6,121 bases of DNA. Origin: Acidobacteriota bacterium (GTDB lineage: Bacteria > Actinomycetota > Acidimicrobiia > Spongiisociales > UBA5794). The notes below the pieces were generated by a model. The model was given only the letters and a program-made list of their open reading frames with translations. It ran no database searches and was not told where the DNA came from. The stretch is taken from assembly GCA_022574065.1 (NCBI GenBank), contig JACZST010000121.1:1-6121 (forward strand), read 5' to 3'. Every line of letters begins with the position of its first letter. Position 1 is the first letter of the stretch. A program made the position numbers and the translations under genes. Below, piece by piece: positions 1 to 6,024 of this stretch.

Positions 1-67
1 CGCCGGTTGCGTCGAGGTGCTGATGCACCAGCTGTTGCTCCCTCGGAGTGAGGCCTTGCGCGGTCAT
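1..67 (-). CDS. Unidentified gene, 5' end only
   Basis: This is the beginning of a reading frame that runs off the left edge, 51 bases beyond the stop of the DksA-type gene. From the ATG at 67-65 it reads MTAQGLTPREQQLVHQHLDA and continues open to the edge (22 codons). No clear Shine-Dalgarno precedes this ATG. The same frame is open further upstream to a TGA at 139-137, and the codons just before the ATG read HAWHLVRRFFGD, which looks like real protein. The true start may therefore be upstream, for example the TTG at 136-134, overlapping the previous gene by 19 bases. The pattern of an aromatic/basic RRFF start followed by an LTPxE helix reminds me of the N-terminus of actinobacterial HD-domain proteins, but that is memory-based inference from a short fragment. 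It does not resemble LspA, a frequent neighbour of DksA-type genes in Streptomyces, because no membrane segment is visible. Function is not assigned. Confidence 0.5.
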   Translation of the reverse strand, partial: MTAQGLTPREQQLVHQHLDATG

Positions 68-117
68 ATCGCCAAAAAACCGTCGAACCAGGTGCCAGGC
101 ATGCCCCGTTGCGCTAC

Positions 118-468
118 TCAGGCGACGGACTTGCAATCAACGCAGCGTGTCGAGGTGGGGCGAAACTCCATGCGCGCCTCACCGATCGGTTTGGCGCAGA
201 CGTCGCAGATCCCGTACGTGCCCTCATCGATCTTGGCCAGCGCCTGGTCGATGTCGTCGAGGTGATGCTTGAGTGACTCGACGAGTCCGAGCACTTCGGT
301 GCGCTCGGCGGTGGCCGCTCCACCGTCGGCAAACGCATCGCCATAATCAACGGTCCCTGTGAGCTCACCGGACACGTCGGCGCCGAGCTCCTCCATCTGA
401 TGCACAACCTTCGCCCGCTCCACACTGAGCGTGCTCGCGGCTGCTTTGAGGTCGATCGTCGCTGTCAT
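118..468 (-). CDS. TraR/DksA-type C4 zinc-finger regulator
   Basis: This 116-residue cytoplasmic protein has the TraR/DksA layout: an N-terminal helical region (about 1-80) and a C-terminal zinc finger with C88-x2-C91-x17-C109-x2-C112. Around the finger it reads GTYGICDVCAKPIGEARMEF, close to the family pattern G-x-Y-G-x-C-x-x-C-x-x-x-I-x-x-x-R-L. Proteins of this family bind in the RNA polymerase secondary channel and tune initiation, in proteobacteria together with ppGpp; whether this one does so is inference. It is shorter than E. coli DksA (151 residues). The acidic residues D41, D44 and D48 lie where the coiled-coil tip would be, but the spacing differs from the E. coli D71/D74 pair. The ATG start has a Shine-Dalgarno (GTGAGG) 8 bases upstream, and the stop is TGA. 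It lies 38 bases after xerD in the same direction, so it may be cotranscribed or have its own promoter. The family call is firm; the role is general. Confidence 0.93.
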   Translation of the reverse strand: MTATIDLKAAASTLSVERAKVVHQMEELGADVSGELTGTVDYGDAFADGGAATAERTEVLGLVESLKHHLDDIDQALAKIDEGTYGICDVCAKPIGEARMEFRPTSTRCVDCKSVA

Positions 469-476
469 GTAACAAG

Positions 477-482
477 CCTCAC
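477..482 (-). promoter_or_regulatory. Ribosome binding site of the DksA-type gene
   Basis: On the minus strand GTGAGG lies 8 bases before the ATG at 468-466. It supports this start and shows that the gene has its own initiation signal, unlike the coupled genes upstream of it. I see no convincing promoter in the 38-base gap after xerD. Confidence 0.6.
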
Positions 483-506
483 GGCGGTGGTGGTCCCAGG
501 ATTTCC

Positions 507-1394
507 CTAGCGAGCCCGTGGATGCGCCGTCACATAAACCTCGAGCAGATGCTGGGGAGACACATGTGTATACACCTGTGTGGTCGAAATACTAGCGTGG
601 CCCAGAATCTCCTGTACAGATCTGAGGTCCGCGCCCCCCTCCACCATGTGCGTCGCTGCAGAGTGACGCAACACATGCGGGGATAGGCGGTCGCCACCAA
701 TTCCGGCCTTGCGCCCGTTGCGTTTGACGATCTCCCAGACGCCTTGTCGGGTGAGAGGTCTGCCCCGAGCATTGAGAAACAGGATCCCGGGATCCGCGTT
801 CCCGCGTTTCAGTTCCAGGCGGATTTCGAGGTAATCGTGAAGTGTGGCAACGGAGTGCCGGCCGAGCGGGACGATCCGCTGCTGATCGCCCTTGCCGGTG
901 ACGATCGCGCTGCGGTGGTCGAGGTCCAGATCGATGACATCGACTGTGATCGCCTCGGTTACCCGGCATCCGGTCGCGTAGAGGAATTCGAGCAGCGCCC
1001 GGTCGCGGACGTCGAGCGGTCGATTGGTGGCGGGGGCTTCGAGCAACGCCAGCACCTCATCAACACGCAGGGCCTTGGGAAGGGATCTGCCCCGCTTCGG
1101 AGTGTCGATCAGGATGGTTGGATCGTCGGCAGCGTGACCCTCCACGACCAGGAACCGATGATATCCGCGCACCGCCGCCAGCTTGCGGGCGATGGTGGAC
1201 GGCGCTAGTTCCATCGTCGCCAAGTGACCGACAAAATCGGATGCCGATGCGGCGGCAGCGGTGTCCGGGTCGTCAAGGAAGGCGAAATACTGGGTCAGGT
1301 CCCTTCGGTAGGCGGCGACGGTGTTGTCGGCGAGGCCGCGCTCCGATCGCAACGCGGCGAGATACTCCTCCGCTTCGGGGGCCAGGGCGCTCAT
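507..1394 (-). CDS. xerD: Site-specific tyrosine recombinase XerD
   Basis: The 295-residue protein has the usual XerC/XerD length (about 300). The N-terminal SAM-like DNA-binding domain (about 5-90) includes ERGLADNTVAAYRRDL. The catalytic domain (about 105-290) has all expected residues: R144 in TGCRVTEAI, K168 in TGKGDQQR, H240 and R243 in SPHVLRHSAATHM, H266 in ILGHASIS, and the nucleophile Y275 in VYTHVSP. Such enzymes act at dif near the terminus, with a partner recombinase and FtsK, to resolve chromosome dimers. XerD is preferred over XerC because of the location downstream of pyrG and a Nudix gene, as in M. tuberculosis (Rv1701), and because of the HPRA C-terminus; sequence alone does not fully separate the two. 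The ATG overlaps the Nudix stop as ATGA with no visible Shine-Dalgarno, which indicates translational coupling. The stop is TAG. The protein appears intact and chromosomal; no integrase-type neighbours or attachment sites are visible. Confidence 0.95.
   Translation of the reverse strand: MSALAPEAEEYLAALRSERGLADNTVAAYRRDLTQYFAFLDDPDTAAAASASDFVGHLATMELAPSTIARKLAAVRGYHRFLVVEGHAADDPTILIDTPKRGRSLPKALRVDEVLALLEAPATNRPLDVRDRALLEFLYATGCRVTEAITVDVIDLDLDHRSAIVTGKGDQQRIVPLGRHSVATLHDYLEIRLELKRGNADPGILFLNARGRPLTRQGVWEIVKRNGRKAGIGGDRLSPHVLRHSAATHMVEGGADLRSVQEILGHASISTTQVYTHVSPQHLLEVYVTAHPRAR
560..581. repeat. 22-bp imperfect palindrome inside xerD
   Basis: The site is symmetrical about 570/571, with a perfect 10-bp core GTGTATACAC (566-575) and ACACA/TGTGT arms. 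Only one symmetric pair (565 with 576) fails to match. It lies over the xerD codons for QVYTHV, including catalytic Y275, about 90-110 bases upstream of the DksA-type start. The conserved peptide VYTHV by itself favours this base pattern, so a regulatory role is unproven. Confidence 0.45.
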
Positions 1395-1921
1395 TGGTGA
1401 GCGGCCAGCAGGATCCCGACAGCCGATTTGGCATCCTTGATGCGGCCGAGCCGAACCTGCTCAACGGCCTCAGCAAGGGGCATGGTGACCACCGTTGCAT
1501 AGCGTTCCTCTAGTCCTTCCGGCTTCCGGGGCACCGGTTCGATGCCTTCGGCGAGATACAGGCTTATGACCTCGTCGGTGACCCCGGGAGAGGTGACGAT
1601 ATCGGTGAGGTGCTCGAGGTGCCCGGCGGAGTAGCCGACTTCCTCCACGAGCTCCCTGCGCGCGGCTGCGATGGGATCCTCCCCGGGGATGTCGAGCACG
1701 CCGGCGGGGATTTCCAGTATCGCTTCGCCGAGTGGGGCCCGGTACTGCTGGATCAACACGACGTCGGCACCATCGAGCGCGACGACGGCGACCGCGTTGG
1801 AAAGGCGCAGTACGTAGCGGAGAGCCTGGGTACCGTCCGGAGCCTGAATGGTCACCTCATCGAGGCGGGCGAAACCGACATCGGCGATGTTCTTCGAGCC
1901 GGTCGTGTGAAAGCTCGCCAC
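1391..1921 (-). CDS. Nudix hydrolase, ADP-ribose pyrophosphatase type
   Basis: This 176-residue protein probably hydrolyses ADP-ribose or related nucleoside diphosphate sugars, with Mg2+. The Nudix box spans about G74 to Y97: G74, then E81, then R89-E90-L91-V92-E93-E94-V95-G96-Y97. Six residues rather than the standard five separate the first G and E; I recall the same spacing in the M. tuberculosis neighbour gene Rv1700. The flanking features ILEIPAGVLD, the upstream LIQQYR (56-61) and SPGVTDE (111-117) are typical of the NudF/ADPRase branch rather than MutT. There is no signal peptide. The GTG start follows the pyrG TGA with zero spacing and only a poor Shine-Dalgarno, so translation probably depends on ribosomes finishing pyrG. 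The TGA stop overlaps the xerD ATG. Substrate preference cannot be read from the sequence. The pyrG-Nudix-xerD order is conserved in actinobacteria. Confidence 0.93.
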   Translation of the reverse strand: MASFHTTGSKNIADVGFARLDEVTIQAPDGTQALRYVLRLSNAVAVVALDGADVVLIQQYRAPLGEAILEIPAGVLDIPGEDPIAAARRELVEEVGYSAGHLEHLTDIVTSPGVTDEVISLYLAEGIEPVPRKPEGLEERYATVVTMPLAEAVEQVRLGRIKDAKSAVGILLAAHQ

Positions 1922-3574
1922 TCAGGATCCGGCCGTTACTGCCTCCGAAGAGGCGACGGTCTCTTCCGTGCTGGTGCTCCGTCGCCGCTTCAATGCCGCG
2001 GCGATGAACCCATCGAACAGCGGGTGCGGGTTGTCGGGCCGGGACTTGAACTCGGGGTGGAATTGCGAGCCGATGAAAAATGGATGATCGGGTAGCTCGA
2101 TGATCTCGACCAACCGGTCGTCGGGCGAGATGCCAGCAAAGACGAGCCCTCCTTCCTCGAGCTCGCTGCGGTAACGGTTGTTGATCTCCCAACGATGCCG
2201 GTGCCGCTCGTAGACGACGCTCTCGCCATAGAGCCGCTCCGTGAGCGTGCCGGGGGTGAGCTTCGCCGGGTAGATCCCCAGCCGCATGGTGCCGCCCATG
2301 TCCTCGACGTCGTTCTGATCCTCCATCAGGTCGATGACCGGATCCGGAGTGGTCGGGTCGAACTCGGTGCTGTTGGCGTTTGAGTGGCCGAGGACGCTTC
2401 GGCCGAACTCGATCACGGCACACTGCAATCCAAGGCACAGGCCGAGGAATGGGACGTCGTGTTCCCTGGCGTGTCGGATCGCTTCGATCTTGCCCTCGAT
2501 GCCTCGTATGCCGAAACCTCCAGGCACCAGGATCCCGTCGAGCCCTTCCAGGTGTGACTCGGCGAGCAGGCCGTCGACCTCTTCGGCGGGTATCCACCGG
2601 ATGGTGACCGCCGCCCCGTTGGCGGCGGCGGCGTGCTTGAGCGACTCGACCACCGAGAGGTAGGCATCAGGGAGGTCGACGTACTTGCCGACGAGCCCAA
2701 TCGTGACCTCGTCCTTGGCCTCATCCATGCGCAGCACCATCGCCTCCCAATCGGCAAGATCCGGGGGGTCGGTTTCCAGGTCCAGCTTGCGGCAGACGAC
2801 GGCGTCGAGGCCCGCTTCGTTGAGCTCGAGAGGCACGGCATAGATGTTGGGTATGTCGACAAGGTTGATGACGGCGTCGGGCTCGACGTCACAAAACAGG
2901 CTGATCTTGCGCCGCGCCGCATCGTCGAGAGGACGGCTGGACCTGACGACCATGACATCGGGCATGATGCCGTGGGAGCGGAGCTCGGCGACGCTGTGTT
3001 GCGTCGGCTTTGTCTTGAGCTCTTCGCTCGTCGCCAGGTAGGGCACCAGGGTGACGTGGATGAAACATGAATCCTGCGACGGCAGCTCCTTGCGCAGCTG
3101 ACGGATCGCTTCGAGATAGGGCAGGCTCTCGATGTCGCCGACGGTGCCGCCGACCTCGGTGATCACGACATCGATGTCTTCCTTACCGACCTTGCGGATC
3201 CTGCCCTTGATCTCGTTGGTGATATGCGGGATCACCTGCACCGTTGCCCCGAGATAATCGCCGCGCCGTTCCTTTCGGATCACCGACTGATACACCGATC
3301 CGGTGGTTACGTTCGAGTCGCGGCTCAGGCGCACGCCGGTGAAGCGCTCGTAGTGGCCCAGGTCGAGGTCGGTCTCTCCCCCGTCGTCTGTGACGAACAC
3401 CTCTCCGTGCTCGAACGGGTTCATCGTCCCGGGGTCTACGTTGATGTAGGGGTCGAGTTTCTGCAGGGTCACCCGCAGTCCTCTGGCCTCGAGCAGCCGG
3501 CCCAGCGATGCCGACGTGATCCCCTTACCCAGACTCGATGTCACCCCTCCGGTGACGAACACGTGTTTTGCCAC
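1922..3574 (-). CDS. pyrG: CTP synthase
   Basis: This 550-residue enzyme converts UTP to CTP using ATP and glutamine, the last step of de novo pyrimidine nucleotide synthesis. The N-terminal synthase domain (about 1-270) opens with MAKHVFVTGGVTSSLGKGIT, the P-loop region, and contains QKLDPYINVDPGTMNPFEHG (38-57) and the conserved EVGGTVGDIE (140-149). The C-terminal class I glutamine amidotransferase domain (about 290-526) has the oxyanion strand PGGFGIRG (351-358), nucleophile C380 in GLCLGLQ, and H506/E508 in QFHPEF, giving a complete triad. Length matches the family, and the last ~24 residues are a low-complexity Ser/Thr/Glu/Ala tail. The GTG start is fixed by the conserved N-terminus and a GAGGTGGAG ribosome binding site 6 bases upstream. 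The gene stands 64 bases from recN behind its own candidate promoter and heads the pyrG-Nudix-xerD unit. The two genes usually found between recN and pyrG in mycobacteria are not here. Confidence 0.99.
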   Translation of the reverse strand: MAKHVFVTGGVTSSLGKGITSASLGRLLEARGLRVTLQKLDPYINVDPGTMNPFEHGEVFVTDDGGETDLDLGHYERFTGVRLSRDSNVTTGSVYQSVIRKERRGDYLGATVQVIPHITNEIKGRIRKVGKEDIDVVITEVGGTVGDIESLPYLEAIRQLRKELPSQDSCFIHVTLVPYLATSEELKTKPTQHSVAELRSHGIMPDVMVVRSSRPLDDAARRKISLFCDVEPDAVINLVDIPNIYAVPLELNEAGLDAVVCRKLDLETDPPDLADWEAMVLRMDEAKDEVTIGLVGKYVDLPDAYLSVVESLKHAAAANGAAVTIRWIPAEEVDGLLAESHLEGLDGILVPGGFGIRGIEGKIEAIRHAREHDVPFLGLCLGLQCAVIEFGRSVLGHSNANSTEFDPTTPDPVIDLMEDQNDVEDMGGTMRLGIYPAKLTPGTLTERLYGESVVYERHRHRWEINNRYRSELEEGGLVFAGISPDDRLVEIIELPDHPFFIGSQFHPEFKSRPDNPHPLFDGFIAAALKRRRSTSTEETVASSEAVTAGS

Positions 3575-3580
3575 GTCCTA

Positions 3581-3589
3581 CTCCACCTC
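3581..3589 (-). promoter_or_regulatory. Ribosome binding site of pyrG
   Basis: On the minus strand GAGGTGGAG lies 6 bases before the GTG start of pyrG. It is a strong purine-rich Shine-Dalgarno and supports GTG at 3574-3572 as the start. Confidence 0.75.
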
Positions 3590-3593
3590 GGAA

Positions 3594-3612
3594 GGCTGCA
3601 TTGTACGCAGCC
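3594..3612. repeat. Inverted repeat around the pyrG -10 box
   Basis: GGCTGC (3594-3599) and GCAGCC (3607-3612) form a perfect 6-bp inverted repeat with a 7-base centre. The centre holds the TACAAT candidate -10 box on the minus strand. No T-run follows on the minus strand, so it is not an intrinsic terminator for recN. An operator or a chance repeat in GC-rich DNA are both possible. Confidence 0.5.
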
Positions 3613-3627
3613 GGGTGCGGTTGTCGC
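3600..3627 (-). promoter_or_regulatory. Candidate promoter for pyrG
   Basis: On the minus strand the 64-base recN-pyrG gap contains TACAAT (3600-3605), 5 of 6 matches to the sigma-70/SigA -10 consensus. GCGACA (3622-3627), 4 of 6 matches to TTGACA, lies 16 bases upstream. A start about 7 bases downstream (near 3593) would give a leader of roughly 19 bases, just enough for the ribosome binding site. This would let pyrG, the Nudix gene and xerD be transcribed independently of tlyA-nadK-recN. It rests on consensus matching only. Confidence 0.5.
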
Positions 3628-3638
3628 GGCACTTGCGA

Positions 3639-5237
3639 TCAACGGTCGGCCGCTAGCACGAGCAACTCGGCTGCATGTTCTCTTCCCCGTTCGCTTTCAG
3701 GCAAGCCTGCCAGCATCCTCGACAGTTCTTCGACCCGATCGTCACCTTCAACCATCGTCACGGTCGCGGTGGTTCCGTCGCGGCGCACCGCTAGATGCTG
3801 GTCGGCGAAGGCGGCGACCTGAGGGAGATGGGTGACGCAGAACACTTGTCTTCCCTTGGAGAGCGCTGCCAGCTTTCTGCCCATCGCCAACGCGGTCTCT
3901 CCCCCGGTCCCCGCGTCGATCTCGTCGAAGGCGATCACGGTTCCGTCTTCAACACCGGAGGCGAGTCGGAGTGCCAGAGCGAGTCTGCTCAGCTCGCCAC
4001 CGGACGCGACCCTTGCCGCGGGCTTGAGTTCAAGCGATGCATCGGACGAAAACTCGAGAACGACCCTGTCGGCGCCGGTCGGTCCCGGGTCCGCCTCATC
4101 GATACGGAAGCGAACCACGGGAGTGGAGAACCCGAGGTCGACGAGGTGGGCGACGGCGCCCTTGGCCAGGCGATCGGCTGCCTTCCGCCTCGCCTCGCGG
4201 AGATCAGCTCCGGCCGTGTCCACGGCACCGGTCGCCAGCCGGTGGGCTGTATCGAGCTCGCCGGCGTCGTCGAGCAGAGCATCCAGTTCGGCGGATCGTT
4301 TGGCGGCAGCGGCGCCGAAGCTGAGGACGCTTTCCAGGTCGTCCCCATACTTACGTCGCAGCTCGGCGAGCAAGGCGAGGCGCCCCTCGACATGGTCGAG
4401 CTGCTCGGGATCGCGGTCGAAGTCGACCGCCACACCGGCAATTTCTGCCGACAGTTCGGCAACCAGCGCTGCCGCCTCCGCACCGAGGTCCACCAGCGGC
4501 TGGAGCGATAGATCGGTCTTGGCCGCGATGCCGAGATCGCGGACCGCCTGGTCAAGCGACCCTGCGGCTCCTTCCTCAGCGATCGCGTGTGCTGCTGCCG
4601 ACAATCGCTCCCCCAGCGACTCGGCGTTTCTGAGCCGGGTAGCCAACCGCGCTAAATCCGCATCGTCGCCGGTACTGAACCCGGCTTCCGAAATCTCCGC
4701 GGCCTGGAACTGGACGACGTCTCTCTCTCGCTGGAGGGCGCGCTGGTCACCGCCAAGCTGGTCGATCCTGGCTTCGATTGCTCGTAGCGAGGCCCAGGCT
4801 TCTCGGTAGGTGTCGAGCCTTTTGGCACCTGATTCATCGAGGGCACCGTCGACCAGGGCTCGTACCGCGGCAGGCTCAGCGAGGGTGTTGCGGTCGTGCT
4901 GACCGACGATGTCGACGAGTGATGCGAACTGCTCTGCCATGGCTGCCGCGGTCACCATCTTCCCGTCGACGTAGGCGCGCGACCGGGAGGCGTCGACACG
5001 GCGGCGGACCACATGCTCTTCACCGTCGACGATGAACCGGCCCTCCACCCAGGCTTCCTCGCCGGTCGGGCCGATCTGGTCCTTCCTGGCGATCTCACCC
5101 CTCAGCAGCCGGAGCGCTCCGAGCAGCAGGGTCTTGCCGGCCCCGGTCTCCCCGGTGATCACAACGAGTCCGGGCCCTGGCTCGAAGCGCGCTTCGGGGA
5201 TCAGCCCGAGATTGTGGACGACGAGCTCGTCAAGCAT
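3639..5237 (-). CDS. recN: DNA repair protein RecN
   Basis: This 532-residue SMC-like ATPase helps hold and process broken DNA ends during recombinational double-strand break repair. The N-terminal half-domain has the Walker A motif GETGAGKT (29-36) and the Q-loop region VGQHDRNTL (111-119). A central Ala/Glu/Arg-rich stretch (about 140-350) is the coiled-coil arm region. The C-terminal half-domain has the ABC signature ASGGELSR (411-418), Walker B VIAFDEIDAG (434-443, D438/E439) and the H-loop VTHLPQVA (H470). It is slightly shorter than E. coli RecN (553) and clearly shorter than the mycobacterial protein. The Asn-Pro-Gly turn usual just before the signature is replaced by DASLELKP. The ATG start overlaps the end of nadK by 8 bases and lacks a good Shine-Dalgarno, so coupling is likely. 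The start is fixed by the canonical MLDELVVHNLGLI opening. The stop is TGA. Confidence 0.98.
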   Translation of the reverse strand: MLDELVVHNLGLIPEARFEPGPGLVVITGETGAGKTLLLGALRLLRGEIARKDQIGPTGEEAWVEGRFIVDGEEHVVRRRVDASRSRAYVDGKMVTAAAMAEQFASLVDIVGQHDRNTLAEPAAVRALVDGALDESGAKRLDTYREAWASLRAIEARIDQLGGDQRALQRERDVVQFQAAEISEAGFSTGDDADLARLATRLRNAESLGERLSAAAHAIAEEGAAGSLDQAVRDLGIAAKTDLSLQPLVDLGAEAAALVAELSAEIAGVAVDFDRDPEQLDHVEGRLALLAELRRKYGDDLESVLSFGAAAAKRSAELDALLDDAGELDTAHRLATGAVDTAGADLREARRKAADRLAKGAVAHLVDLGFSTPVVRFRIDEADPGPTGADRVVLEFSSDASLELKPAARVASGGELSRLALALRLASGVEDGTVIAFDEIDAGTGGETALAMGRKLAALSKGRQVFCVTHLPQVAAFADQHLAVRRDGTTATVTMVEGDDRVEELSRMLAGLPESERGREHAAELLVLAADR

Positions 5238-6024
5238 GGTCGAGGCCGAACTGGTGCCTCACCGCCGCAGGGAAGGGGTGGCTTTCGAGGGTCAGGAACC
5301 GCACCACCTCGTCACCGCGACTGATCGACACGGATTCACCCGGATCGACCGTTGCCACCCTGTGGCCGTCGACGTTGACATTCGCCTGGCGGTCGATCTC
5401 CACCGACACCTCGATCACCGCGTCCGCCGACAACACCAGGCTCCTCGAGAGAAGGCTGTGCGGAGCAACCGGTGTGATGATGAGAACGTCCAAAGCCGGA
5501 TCGACCACCGGCCCTCCTGCTGACAGCGAGTAGGCGGTGGATCCGACAGGGGTGGCCACGATGATCCCATCGGTGGCGTATCTGGCGAAGCGTTCACCGT
5601 TGATGGTGATACCGACCTCGATGATCCGTTCGCTGATCACCTTTTCCACGACAACCTCGTTGAGCCCGGTCGCCGACCCTCCGGGAAAGTGGACCTGGAC
5701 GGTCATCCGCTCGAAGGTGTACGCCCGATCGTCGGCAATGGCCGCAACCAGCGCGTCCAGCTCCTCCACCTCGAACTCGGCCAGGTAACCCACGCGCCCC
5801 ACGTTGATCCCGGCCACCGGGAGCCCGCGCGACCAGGCGAGCCTGGCTGCGCGCAGCACCGTTCCGTCCCCACCGACGCCGAGCACGACATCGAGTCCCT
5901 CGGGCACGTCCTCGTGCAGGCGGACCACATCGAGGCCGCGATCTCTGGCAAGTTTCTCGAGGCGCGCCGCAACCTCGCCTGCTTCGTCTTTGTCCTCGTG
6001 GACGACGACACCAACCGCGGTCAC
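5230..6024 (-). CDS. nadK: NAD kinase
   Basis: This 264-residue cytoplasmic enzyme phosphorylates NAD to NADP using ATP or polyphosphate. Visible motifs are GGDGT (51-55, with catalytic D52), NVGRVGYLAEF (74-84), the N122-E123 pair in LNEVVV, the glycine-rich conserved block DGIIVATPVGSTAYSLSAGG (152-171), and ITPVAPHSLLSRSLVL (183-198). Near the C-terminus VNVDGHR (217-222 region) matches the family. It is a little shorter than the M. tuberculosis enzyme (about 307) because the N-terminus is trimmed; all catalytic motifs are present. GTG at 6024-6022 is chosen because a strong Shine-Dalgarno lies 6 bases upstream and because it overlaps the preceding tlyA stop as GTGA. Its TGA stop lies within the first codons of recN. 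The order tlyA-nadK-recN is characteristic of actinobacteria and of several other bacterial groups. Confidence 0.98.
   Translation of the reverse strand: MTAVGVVVHEDKDEAGEVAARLEKLARDRGLDVVRLHEDVPEGLDVVLGVGGDGTVLRAARLAWSRGLPVAGINVGRVGYLAEFEVEELDALVAAIADDRAYTFERMTVQVHFPGGSATGLNEVVVEKVISERIIEVGITINGERFARYATDGIIVATPVGSTAYSLSAGGPVVDPALDVLIITPVAPHSLLSRSLVLSADAVIEVSVEIDRQANVNVDGHRVATVDPGESVSISRGDEVVRFLTLESHPFPAAVRHQFGLDHA

Noticed and set aside
69..106. 12-codon minus-strand mini frame starting at an ATG near 104 and ending at the TGA overlapping ATG 67
   Set aside because: The frame is too short to support, has no conserved sequence to judge by, and competes with a more protein-like frame over the same bases.
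68..117. Possible intrinsic terminator after the DksA-type gene
   Set aside because: A run of six T on the minus strand (74-79) is present, but no stable GC-rich hairpin ends directly before it, and the T-run reads as two Phe codons in the probable next gene.
507..1394. xerD as a phage or element integrase with nearby attachment sites
   Set aside because: Length, motifs and conserved neighbours (pyrG, Nudix gene) fit a chromosomal Xer recombinase. No tRNA, direct repeats or mobile genes are visible.
1857..2597. 246-codon minus-strand frame within pyrG
   Set aside because: It overlaps pyrG in another frame and gives an Arg/Pro/His-rich translation with no recognisable motif; the pyrG frame holds the complete amidotransferase domain.
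3594..3612. Terminator for recN
   Set aside because: The 6-bp inverted repeat is not followed by a T-run on the minus strand, and it overlaps a good -10 box instead.
3832..4809. 325-codon open frame on the plus strand opposite recN
   Set aside because: It is antisense to recN, and its translation is low-complexity Ser/Ala/Arg typical of the complement of GC-rich coding sequence. RecN has every ABC-type ATPase motif in the other direction.
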